Shown here one piece after another: positions 45,866 to 53,536 of a stretch of 64,000 nucleotides of DNA (its first letter is position 1; every line of letters begins with the position of its first letter). This DNA is from an uncultured Verrucomicrobiota bacterium. GTDB taxonomy: Bacteria > Verrucomicrobiota > Verrucomicrobiia > Opitutales > Seribacteraceae. A program made the translations under genes and the position numbers. Location: the NCBI GenBank assembly GCA_902580225.1, contig CACHJU010000006.1, positions 19,533-83,532 of the forward strand, in the 5' to 3' direction. A model generated the notes under the pieces. The model was not told the DNA's origin and searched no databases. It worked only from the letters and a program-made list of their open reading frames with translations.

Positions 45866-46054
45866 CACGATGGAAGATTCTAGCTCGTTCGAATAGGGAA
45901 AGCTCTTCATAGTTTTTATTGTCAAATATGAAACTGCAAGTTCTCTACTAGCGGGGCATAATGAATTGCCTTGCAAGGAAAGAAATAAGAAAGAAATCAC
46001 AACATATTATGATTCAGGCTTGCCCTTTTTAAAGCTCAGCCAAATTCTTTTTTC
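45866..46054. other. Noncoding gap with a perfect 10-base palindrome
   Basis: This 189-base gap separates the DUF1080 gene from the M20 peptidase. It holds ccttgcaagg at 45969-45978, a perfect palindrome about 77 bases before the ATG, which could be a regulator site. No tRNA, terminator or ORF is visible. Confidence 0.3.
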
Positions 46055-47194
46055 ATGCCAAGCAAATCTCCGGTTACTCGATTACTTTTAGACCTTGTCT
46101 CTATACCAAGTATAAACCCATCCCTTGGCCAATCGAACTCCAACTTAACCGGAGAGGAAGGGGTAGCTAACCTTCTTGCCGATCAAGCTAACAAATTAGG
46201 AATAGAAATCCAAAGACAGGCAGTTTTACCGGGTCGGAAAAATATTCTACTCCGCTTGAAGCCCAAAGGTAAAATTAAATCGCGGGTTATGTTAGCTCCC
46301 CACATGGATGTGGTACCCGCAGATGAAAACTCATTTAAACCCAAAATTAAAAAGGGTAAATTACATGGAAGAGGTGCATGCGATACGAAAGGTTCGATGG
46401 CAGCCTTCTTTCAGGCGTTTTGTGATCTGGCAAGAAACGGAGCCTTACCGCTCAGTACCGAAATTATCTTCGTGGGATTAGTCGATGAGGAATTCGCACA
46501 GGCAGGCTCTCGAAAACTAGCTAAGTCTGGCCCTCAAGCCGATCTTGCGATTGCGGGTGAACCCACCGAGCTAAAATTGGTTACTGCCCACAAAGGTAAC
46601 TCCTGGTTACAACTTAAAACCACCGGGGTGGCCGCTCATGGTGCCACTCCAAAGAATGGTAAAAATGCGATCGAAACCATGACTCCCATTCTAAAAACCC
46701 TATTTCATGATTATCCAAAAATATTAAGCAAGCGAACCCACCCGTTACTCGGTTCTCCCACCCTGAATATTGGAAAAATTTCGGGGGGCAACCAACCCAA
46801 TATTGTCGCCGACAAATGCACCATTGATTTGGATAGACGAACGATTCCCGGAGAGAACGAAGATTTAATCAAAAAAGAGCTCATGGCTCTATTCCGAAAA
46901 GAAAAACTGTCCGCCCCCGATTGCTCAAGTATTCGTTCTGTACCATGTCCACCCTTGGATACAGATCCAAATCTTCCCTTCGTTCAAACTCTGCTTCGGG
47001 CATCCAAAAAAAGAAAAACTCATGGGGTATCCTACTTTACGGATGCCTCTCCAATCGCAATGGGTGGAACTCCTGCAGTTGTTTTTGGTCCAGGTAACAT
47101 TGCACAAGCACACGCAAGGGATGAATATATAGATATTTTACAATTGGAAGAAGCTTACAAAATAATCGGTGCATTTTTGAAAAATATGCCATAA
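46055..47194 (+). CDS. M20 family metallopeptidase (ArgE/DapE-like)
   Basis: Cytoplasmic zinc amidohydrolase of 379 residues without signal peptide. The motifs MLAPHMDVVP (first metal His and Asp), GRGACDTKGSMAA, VDEEFAQAGSR (catalytic Glu-Glu) and AIAGEPTEL run in the usual order. The dimerisation domain follows (GVAAHGATPKNGKNAIE), and FGPGNIAQAHARDEYI ends it with the last His ligand. Family members deacylate N-acetyl amino acids or cut dipeptides; the substrate is open. It has its own gap upstream and appears monocistronic. Confidence 0.92.
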   Translation: MPSKSPVTRLLLDLVSIPSINPSLGQSNSNLTGEEGVANLLADQANKLGIEIQRQAVLPGRKNILLRLKPKGKIKSRVMLAPHMDVVPADENSFKPKIKKGKLHGRGACDTKGSMAAFFQAFCDLARNGALPLSTEIIFVGLVDEEFAQAGSRKLAKSGPQADLAIAGEPTELKLVTAHKGNSWLQLKTTGVAAHGATPKNGKNAIETMTPILKTLFHDYPKILSKRTHPLLGSPTLNIGKISGGNQPNIVADKCTIDLDRRTIPGENEDLIKKELMALFRKEKLSAPDCSSIRSVPCPPLDTDPNLPFVQTLLRASKKRKTHGVSYFTDASPIAMGGTPAVVFGPGNIAQAHARDEYIDILQLEEAYKIIGAFLKNMP

Positions 47195-47289
47195 TTTTTT
47201 CCATACCCCGAGTTCTCGAATCTGGAAACTTCTTAAAACTTCGAAAAATGTTTTGATTCCAAATCAATTTATCATTCAAATTCAATACT

Positions 47290-47958
47290 ATGATAAAATC
47301 ATTTACCCTACTCTCTATTTTCCTGCTTATAAATTTACCTACTTACGGAGAAGAATCGAACCATTGGGATATTCTTTTCGATGGTAAAAACTTAAACAAT
47401 TTCCGTGGTTACAAAAAAGAAATGCATGGTAACGCATGGACTGTTGAAGATAAGGTCATTAAGTTAAAGAAAGAAAAAGGGAAAATCGGGGGAGATTTGA
47501 TGACCAAAAAAAAGTATCAGTTTTTTGAACTGCAATTGGAATGGTGCCTACCTAAACCGGGAAATAGTGGAATTATTTTTCGTGTTGGGGAAACCGATGG
47601 CCCGGCTTACAAAACGGGTCCGGAGATGCAGATTTTTCATAAAATGAAACCGGGAGGTAAAACTGATACCGGATCCTGCTACGCATTATATCCACCCAAG
47701 GTGGCAAGTATGAATAAAATTGGGCAATGGAACAAAATTCGCCTTATAATCAAACCGGGGGATCATGTAGAACACCATATGAACGGACAGCTACTGTGCA
47801 GATATTCTATAGGAAGTAAGGATTGGCAAAGTAGAGTGCAGGCAAGCAAATTCAAGAGTTGGGAATTGTTCGGCAAAGTTGAAAAGGGTCATATCTGCTT
47901 TCAGGATCATGGGAATGAAATTTGGTTTAAAAATGTTCGTGTTAAAACACTAAAATAA
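47290..47958 (+). CDS. DUF1080 protein (3-keto-disaccharide hydrolase family)
   Basis: Secreted 222-residue protein, signal peptide about 1-20. It has HWDILFDGKNLNNFRGYK, the core PKPGNSGIIFRVGE, EMQIFHKMKPGGKTDTGSCYALYPP, and IGQWNKIRLIIKPGDHVEHHMNG. The GSCYALYPP segment marks the subtype most like characterised 3-keto-glycoside-cleaving members. It lies 10 bases before a PQQ-like propeller. Confidence 0.9.
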   Translation: MIKSFTLLSIFLLINLPTYGEESNHWDILFDGKNLNNFRGYKKEMHGNAWTVEDKVIKLKKEKGKIGGDLMTKKKYQFFELQLEWCLPKPGNSGIIFRVGETDGPAYKTGPEMQIFHKMKPGGKTDTGSCYALYPPKVASMNKIGQWNKIRLIIKPGDHVEHHMNGQLLCRYSIGSKDWQSRVQASKFKSWELFGKVEKGHICFQDHGNEIWFKNVRVKTLK

Positions 47959-47968
47959 AAAATTTGTT

Positions 47969-49195
47969 ATGATAAAAAATTTGATTTTTTGGACTGGCAT
48001 TGGCTCTTTACTAACCCAGTCACTTTCGGCATCTGAATGGCGTTCTCTTCGAGGTCCCACCGGGATGGGTATTTATTCTGGTGAGATGCCGATTGAATGG
48101 CATTCAAGGGATATTCTATGGAGCAAAGAAATCGAAGGGAAAGGACAATCTTCCGTGGTGCAAGCGGGTTCTGTAATATTTGTAACTTCGGCACAGGAAA
48201 ATAATCTCCGTTTTTTGTACTGTCTCGAGAAAGAAAAAGGTGATTTGTTGTGGAAGAGAGAGATAAGAAACGATCGTGTCGAGTCGATCCACAGAATGAA
48301 TGGATGGGCCACCGCAACTCCAGTTACCGATGGAAATTATGTGATCGTTTTTTTTGGTCCCGCTGGCATGCATTGTTTCGATCTTGAAGGAAACAAAAAA
48401 TGGTCCTTGGATTTGGGAGAATTTCCCAGTCATTGGGGGGTTGCGGCATCGCCCATTATTCATAATGGACTGGTTATTCAAAATTGCGATGCAATTGGAA
48501 AATCCCGACTGGTTGCCATTCATATTGAAACTGGAAAAATTGCCTGGGATACTCCAAGAATGGAGAAACCGAAAGGCGGATGGTCCACACCGATTATCAT
48601 TACATCACAAGGAAAAAAACAACTGGTGTTAAATGGTGAGTTTGGGGTTAAAGGCTATTCGGTTAAAGATGGAAAGGAACTATGGTTCTGTGAAAGTTTT
48701 AATGGAAGGGGGTCACCGGTTCCTTTTTATGATGGCAAACTACTCTTTGTGATTAATGGAAAACCTGGAGACTTATATGCAGTCGACCCAACCGGCAGAG
48801 GCAATATCACCAAAACCCATATGAAATGGCATTCCCGCCGGAATGGCGGCCGGGATTTGCCTTCTCCCGCATCGGTGAAAGGAATGGTTTTTGCCACCAG
48901 TATGAGTGGAATAATCACTTGCTATGATGCCAAGTCTGGAAAAATTTACTGGGTCGACCGGTTAAAAGGAGCTTTTTCAGGTTCGCCCTCTGTTTCATCC
49001 GATTTTTATTACATTCAAAATGAAGCGGGTACTACATTTGTCATTGAACCAGACAGGAAAAAGCTCGTGATTAAATCCCAAAATTCCCTATGTGAAGACG
49101 GAACCGAAGTATTTAGGTCTACACTATCTCCAATTGAAAATAAAATTTATACCCGTTCTCAATCGAAATTATACTGCATTCATAAAAATAAATGA
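47969..49195 (+). CDS. PQQ-like beta-propeller protein
   Basis: Exported propeller of 408 residues, signal peptide about 1-21, then EWRSLRGPTGMG. Repeated blade ends are visible (GDLLWKREIRN, GNKKWSLDLGE, TGKIAWDTPRM, DGKELWFCESF, SGKIYWVDRLK). It shares the order MNGWATATPVTD-NYVIVFFG with paralogues at 43009 and 55141. No heme motif. It sits between DUF1080 and Gfo/Idh/MocA genes, forming a compact second copy of the module seen at 40880-45865. Confidence 0.88.
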   Translation: MIKNLIFWTGIGSLLTQSLSASEWRSLRGPTGMGIYSGEMPIEWHSRDILWSKEIEGKGQSSVVQAGSVIFVTSAQENNLRFLYCLEKEKGDLLWKREIRNDRVESIHRMNGWATATPVTDGNYVIVFFGPAGMHCFDLEGNKKWSLDLGEFPSHWGVAASPIIHNGLVIQNCDAIGKSRLVAIHIETGKIAWDTPRMEKPKGGWSTPIIITSQGKKQLVLNGEFGVKGYSVKDGKELWFCESFNGRGSPVPFYDGKLLFVINGKPGDLYAVDPTGRGNITKTHMKWHSRRNGGRDLPSPASVKGMVFATSMSGIITCYDAKSGKIYWVDRLKGAFSGSPSVSSDFYYIQNEAGTTFVIEPDRKKLVIKSQNSLCEDGTEVFRSTLSPIENKIYTRSQSKLYCIHKNK

Positions 49196-49277
49196 GTGAA
49201 TCGTAGGAATTTTCAAGCCTTCGAAATTTGTTCTCGGGATTTAAAAAAATAACCATGATAACCAACTATTTGTGCTT

Positions 49278-50672
49278 ATGAAAAACCATCCAGTCAGTTC
49301 AGCTTTATCTCGTCGTCAATTTCTAGGAAACTCCGGAAGAATTGCATCTGCCAGTGCTCTTGCGGGAATTGCCTTACCCGTTGTGCATGGACAAAGTGGA
49401 GACGAGACCAAACTTGCATTAGTAGGTTGCGGTGGCAGGGGAACTGGGGCCGCTAGCAATGCACTTTCAGTTTCACAGGCTAACGGACCGGTTAAACTTG
49501 TGGCCATGGCGGATGTGAATAGTGGAAAGCTTGAGCGTAGTTACAATGGTTTAATTAATAAGCACAAAGATAAAGTCAAAGTATCTGAAGATCAAAAGTT
49601 CATTGGCTTTGGCGGCTATGCCAAAGCGATGGATTTACTTGACCCCGGTGATGTGGTAATTTTCACCACTCCCTGTGCCTTTCGTTGGGTTCACTTTGAA
49701 TATGCGATCAAAAGAGGGTTAAATGTATTTATGGAAAAACCAGTCACTCCGGACGGCTATTCTTCCCGTAAAATGCTAGAGTTAAATGAAGAGGCCAAAA
49801 AAATAAACCTAAAGGTTGGAATCGGTTTAATGTGCAGACACAGTCAGGCAAGACGGGAACTTAAGGATCGAATTGTAAACGGGGAACTTGGAGAAATCCT
49901 CAACATGCGTGCCTACCGGATGCAAGGCCCTATTGCTTCATGCTTTTCAGATAAAAAACCAGAAAATGAAAAAGAACTGGCCTATCAAATAAGTAATTTT
50001 CATAGCTTTCTGTGGTTAAGTGGCGGTTCGTTTAGCGATTTTTTTATCCATAATATAGACGAGTGTTGCTGGATGAAAGGAATGTGGCCGGTTAAATGTC
50101 AGGCACAGGGTGGACGGCACTATAGGGGAGAAAAAGTTGATCAAAATTTTGATAATTATACAGTTGAATATACCTTTCCTGACGAAACCAAACTTTATTT
50201 CCATGGTAGAAATATGTCAGGTTGCCGTCAAGAATTTGCCAGCCATGCACACGGAACAAAAGGGTATGCTTTAATCTCTGGTCCAGGAGGGCACCGCTCA
50301 CAGGCTCGCATTCACAAAAAGCAATCTCCTGATAGTGATTTAGCTTGGATGTTTGGCATGAATGAAGGGGGTCGACCCACGAGGGAAACCAATCCATATC
50401 AGGATGAATGGGAAAGGCTAATGGATGCAATCCGAAACAATAAACCACACAATGAGGTTGAAAGAGGCGTGCAGGCAAGTGTGGTGACATCGATGGGACG
50501 GATGGCTGCCCATACGGGTACTGAAGTAAGTTATGATCAAATGCTCAACTCCAACCATATTTTCGGACCTGGAGTTGAAAATCTAACCATGGATTCTAGT
50601 CCTCCTCTCCTCGCTAACGCAGATGGCACTTACCCCGTCCCTCAACCCGGTATCAAAAAGACTGAATATTGA
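49278..50672 (+). CDS. Gfo/Idh/MocA family oxidoreductase, Tat-exported
   Basis: NAD(P)-linked oxidoreductase of 464 residues. I take the ATG at 49278 rather than the GTG two codons earlier. The Tat-like signal is SRRQFLGNSGRIASASALAG. The Rossmann loop is LALVGCGGRGTG, and FMEKPVTPDG is the EKP signature. FHSFLWLSGGSFSDFFIHNIDE marks the substrate domain. The gene ends about 50 bases before a set of RNA hairpins and terminators. It is only distantly similar to the one at 40880. Confidence 0.91.
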   Translation: MKNHPVSSALSRRQFLGNSGRIASASALAGIALPVVHGQSGDETKLALVGCGGRGTGAASNALSVSQANGPVKLVAMADVNSGKLERSYNGLINKHKDKVKVSEDQKFIGFGGYAKAMDLLDPGDVVIFTTPCAFRWVHFEYAIKRGLNVFMEKPVTPDGYSSRKMLELNEEAKKINLKVGIGLMCRHSQARRELKDRIVNGELGEILNMRAYRMQGPIASCFSDKKPENEKELAYQISNFHSFLWLSGGSFSDFFIHNIDECCWMKGMWPVKCQAQGGRHYRGEKVDQNFDNYTVEYTFPDETKLYFHGRNMSGCRQEFASHAHGTKGYALISGPGGHRSQARIHKKQSPDSDLAWMFGMNEGGRPTRETNPYQDEWERLMDAIRNNKPHNEVERGVQASVVTSMGRMAAHTGTEVSYDQMLNSNHIFGPGVENLTMDSSPPLLANADGTYPVPQPGIKKTEY

Positions 50673-50719
50673 CTGTAAACCCATTTGCTCACAAATTAAA
50701 TCCAGGGCAGTGAATAACT

Positions 50720-50771
50720 TTCTTAATAAAATGTGCATAACTTAAACCCTTGCACATCAGTTCATTAAGAA
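50720..50771 (+). ncRNA. Nested stem-loop of unknown function
   Basis: Outer arms ttcttaat (50720-50727) and attaagaa (50764-50771) enclose inner arms atgtgca (50731-50737) and tgcacat (50751-50757). All are perfect complements, giving 15 base pairs with a small internal loop and a 13-base apical loop. It lies in the only gap longer than 300 bases in the window (50673-51028), 80 bases ahead of tandem terminators. It may be part of a small RNA or a 3' UTR element. There is no family match I can name. Confidence 0.4.
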
Positions 50772-50849
50772 GACCAGAAACAATCATTAAAAAATAAAAG
50801 CTCAATCGCGGTTGACGAGAAGAATTCCTTATTCCTAAAGTCAACATGT

Positions 50850-50884
50850 CCAAGAAAGTTTTGGGGTAGGCTTTCTTGGTTTTT
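50850..50884 (+). terminator. First of two tandem terminator hairpins
   Basis: The arms ccaagaaag and ctttcttgg form a perfect 9-bp stem with a 12-base loop, followed directly by five T residues. This fits a rho-independent terminator on the plus strand, closing the transcript from the Gfo/Idh/MocA gene or from a noncoding RNA. Confidence 0.6.
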
Positions 50885-50885
50885 A

Positions 50886-50924
50886 GGCCCGTTCTTGGCA
50901 ACAAGAACGGGCCGCTTTGTTTTT
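50886..50924 (+). terminator. Strong rho-independent terminator
   Basis: The arms ggcccgttcttg and caagaacgggcc make a perfect 12-bp GC-rich stem closed by a GCAA tetraloop, followed by gctttgttttt. It begins one base after the T-run of the preceding hairpin. This is the clearest intrinsic terminator in the window. Confidence 0.85.
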
Positions 50925-51028
50925 AAATGGGATTTAGATTCAGTACGCATAACATTTGAGACGCCAATATAGATGTCCATTTTACTTTTGTATTGTATTC
51001 ATGAACTTTCACTTCCAATTTACTAAGA

Positions 51029-51835
51029 ATGAAATCGAAATCACTTTTAATCTTTTCAACCTTAACCTTTCTTTTTGGTGTTTCTTATGGTCAGTCCAAG
51101 CAAAAGCTAGTTTGGTCAGATGAATTTAATGGAGAATCTCTCGATTATTCAAAATGGGGAGTCGAAGAGAACGCTTACGGTGGCGGAAACAATGAACAGC
51201 AGATTTATCGATGGGATCCCAAAAATCTGCGTATTGAAGATGGAAATCTCGTGATCGAAGCTCATAAAGACAATCCCAATGTGGCGGGAACGACTCGGCC
51301 TTATTCATCGGCTCGAATTCGAAGCAAGCACCGAGGAGACTGGAAATACTGCCGAGTAGATGTTAGGGCAAAATTACCGGTCGGTAAAGGAATGTGGCCC
51401 GCAATCTGGATGCTTCCCACAGATGAGAAATACGGTGGTTGGGCCGCAAGTGGTGAAATTGATATTATGGAATTGGTAGGACATGAACCATCCACATACC
51501 ATGGTACACTTCACTATGGAGGTGGATGGCCTAAAAACAAACATACTGGAAAAGAATTCAAACTTAAATCCGGTACTTTCGCTGACGATTTTCATATTTT
51601 TTCAATCTTTTGGGAAAAAGGAAAAATCATCTGGGGCATAGATGGGAAACCATGGCAAACGCAGGAGAAATGGGATTCGGAAAAAGGAAGTTTCCCTGCC
51701 CCCTTTGATCAACGATTTCATCTTTTGATCAATTTGGCGGTTGGAGGCCGCTGGCCAGGTAATCCAAATGACCAAACCAAATTTCCCGCCAAAATGCTCG
51801 TCGATTATGTAAGAGTTTATCAATTCGAAAAATAA
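51029..51835 (+). CDS. GH16 family endo-beta-1,3-glucanase (laminarinase-like)
   Basis: Secreted 268-residue enzyme, signal peptide about 1-21. The GH16 jelly roll starts with LVWSDEFNGESLDYSKW. The catalytic E-x-D-x-x-E is in GEIDIMELVGH, the beta-bulge form of laminarinases and lichenases. The aromatic GMWPAIWMLP and the closing NLAVGGRWPGNP are typical of laminarinase-type GH16. Laminarin is the main storage glucan of brown algae and diatoms. It appears monocistronic behind the tandem terminators. Confidence 0.93.
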   Translation: MKSKSLLIFSTLTFLFGVSYGQSKQKLVWSDEFNGESLDYSKWGVEENAYGGGNNEQQIYRWDPKNLRIEDGNLVIEAHKDNPNVAGTTRPYSSARIRSKHRGDWKYCRVDVRAKLPVGKGMWPAIWMLPTDEKYGGWAASGEIDIMELVGHEPSTYHGTLHYGGGWPKNKHTGKEFKLKSGTFADDFHIFSIFWEKGKIIWGIDGKPWQTQEKWDSEKGSFPAPFDQRFHLLINLAVGGRWPGNPNDQTKFPAKMLVDYVRVYQFEK

Positions 51836-51861
51836 ATCTTCTGATTCGAAAAATCAACCCC

Positions 51862-52078
51862 GTGAAACTCCTAACAGCTTGACAAAAACATGGACGGTTT
51901 TTTGACTAAAAATGAATTCACTAAGCCCGAGTTGTTTAATTCCTTTGATTCCGATCGTGACGGCCGCGTAAGTCTGCAGGAAGGAAAGGAAGGAATGGCT
52001 AGGATAAAAAAAAGGAAGAAGGAACAAAAAAATAAACAACGGGGAGGATTGCGGGAAATTATCGACCGTTTGCTCTAG
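51862..52078 (+). pseudogene. Small EF-hand protein, apparently frameshifted near its start
   Basis: The track ORF (51890-52078, 62 residues) starts inside a calcium loop. Read upstream, the codons D-K-N precede its ATG, completing the loop DKNMDGFLTKNEF. A second loop (DSDRDGRVSLQEG) follows, then a basic tail with KRKKEQKNKQR. In that frame a TAA lies just upstream. In another frame GTG at 51862 starts M-K-L-L-T-A and stops at 51880, like a cut signal peptide. This suggests a broken or much shortened exported EF-hand protein. A short functional calcium protein from 51890 remains possible, but it would lack loop position 1. Confidence 0.5.
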
Positions 52079-53382
52079 CCTTCTTGATTCATTGTAAGCA
52101 AATGATCGACTATTCGGGCCATCCCCAGCGGCGGGATTGATTCACCGACCACTTGACGGATTAACTTGGGAGAAAAATCCTGGTTTCGACTCATCCTTCC
52201 ATAGGGGATCCCATCGAATAAAAATCTCTTCTTCCACCGGGGATGATCGAGAGTGGATAATAGCAAAATTTCACGCAGGGATAGAACTCGGTTTTGATCC
52301 GGATGTCCCTTCACATCACTTGAAATGACTCCACTGTTCATTGTTAATGTGCTCGCCGGGCGGTCCCACTTCATCCTGCGATAACTGGTTTTAAATCCCT
52401 TGATCAGTCTCGCCCGACCGTCCTGAACCACCATCGGACGGGGTAACAACCCGCCGCATTGCTCACAAAAAACCGATTCCTTCTTGCGATTCTTATAAGA
52501 ACATTCAGGGCAAATAAGATTATCAAAGGCACTCCTCCCCTCCGGGGTATTTTTCATCCAAAAATATTGCTTCTCATTCCAGCGGGGAACACAATGAAAA
52601 GGGTCTTGGGCATCTTTTAAAAAGGTCCGGGAGTCTAGAGCAGACAGTTTACCAATTGTCTCACGGAGGGTCACTAAGGGATGACAACCCCGAACTCCGT
52701 GACTGGGAGGGGGATGAAAAGGACTTAAATTCCTGGAAAAAATATTTTGCCGGACCGGAATCTTTTGTGTAATTTTGGGAACCCGGCATCCAATTGTAAT
52801 TAATCTTTCCCTGTGATGAGGAACACCATAGGATGAAAAATCCAAAATACAGGAACGGATTGCATATCCCAAGGGATGTAATCTTCGACCCATACAATTC
52901 AGAATATTTTCAGGTTTATTCTTCTCATTACGAATCACCGTATTTTCCATCCTTCTAACATTCTCGAGAATAAACCAATCGGGTTGAAGCTTTTCCAAAA
53001 TTGAAATCCCTGGTAATATCAAACGGTTCCTTTCATCTTCACGGGCCCGCATACCCGAACGAATTGAAGATGAAATCCGGCCTGCTCCATTCGCAGACAT
53101 TCCCTGACAGGGTGGTGAGAGCGTCAGCAACCAAGGCCTTTTTCCCTTTAATTCAGTTCTAAAAAAGGAAATATATTCATCTTTCAATTTCCAAATATCT
53201 CCTTCAAAAACCTTCGTTTCTGGAAAGTTTTTGGATATTAGTTGAGATCGAGAGATCATTAATTCCAAAGCAGCGATGACTGGAATTCCGCACCCCCATT
53301 CAATACCTACATCCCCAAGTCCCCCCCCGGAAAAAAGGGATCCTGACACGGGGACAGAATTGGTATCAAGAGAATTTTTCAT
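52075..53382 (-). CDS. DNA (cytosine-5-)-methyltransferase with zinc-ribbon insertion
   Basis: C5 methyltransferase of 435 residues. Motif I is SLFSGGGLGDVGIEWG, motif IV with the catalytic Cys is SPPCQGMS, motif VI is FILENVRRME, and motif VIII is PHHRERLITIG. Motifs IX and X are in RPASTLT and VVGESIPPLGMARIV. Between them, at about residues 285-310, is a zinc ribbon of two pairs (CPECSYKNRKKESVFCEQCG) in the target-recognition region. No restriction enzyme or Vsr gene is adjacent, so it is an orphan or the remains of a system. Its stop shares CTAG with the EF-hand ORF. Confidence 0.92.
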   Translation of the reverse strand: MKNSLDTNSVPVSGSLFSGGGLGDVGIEWGCGIPVIAALELMISRSQLISKNFPETKVFEGDIWKLKDEYISFFRTELKGKRPWLLTLSPPCQGMSANGAGRISSSIRSGMRAREDERNRLILPGISILEKLQPDWFILENVRRMENTVIRNEKNKPENILNCMGRRLHPLGYAIRSCILDFSSYGVPHHRERLITIGCRVPKITQKIPVRQNIFSRNLSPFHPPPSHGVRGCHPLVTLRETIGKLSALDSRTFLKDAQDPFHCVPRWNEKQYFWMKNTPEGRSAFDNLICPECSYKNRKKESVFCEQCGGLLPRPMVVQDGRARLIKGFKTSYRRMKWDRPASTLTMNSGVISSDVKGHPDQNRVLSLREILLLSTLDHPRWKKRFLFDGIPYGRMSRNQDFSPKLIRQVVGESIPPLGMARIVDHLLTMNQEG

Positions 53383-53536
53383 CTGGATCGATCTTTAGCC
53401 TACTCCTTAAATTCGGTCAATGCACCATACCATTCAAAAGCAGTGAAATGAATCATCCTTCAGATAATATCTTAAAGATAACCCGATAATTAGAATGGAC
53501 AACGAGATCGGAACCATCAATTTTTATTCTTTTATC

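Noticed and set aside
45880-45910. gttcgaat motif suggesting a tRNA T-loop
   Set aside because: No acceptor or anticodon stem can be built around it.
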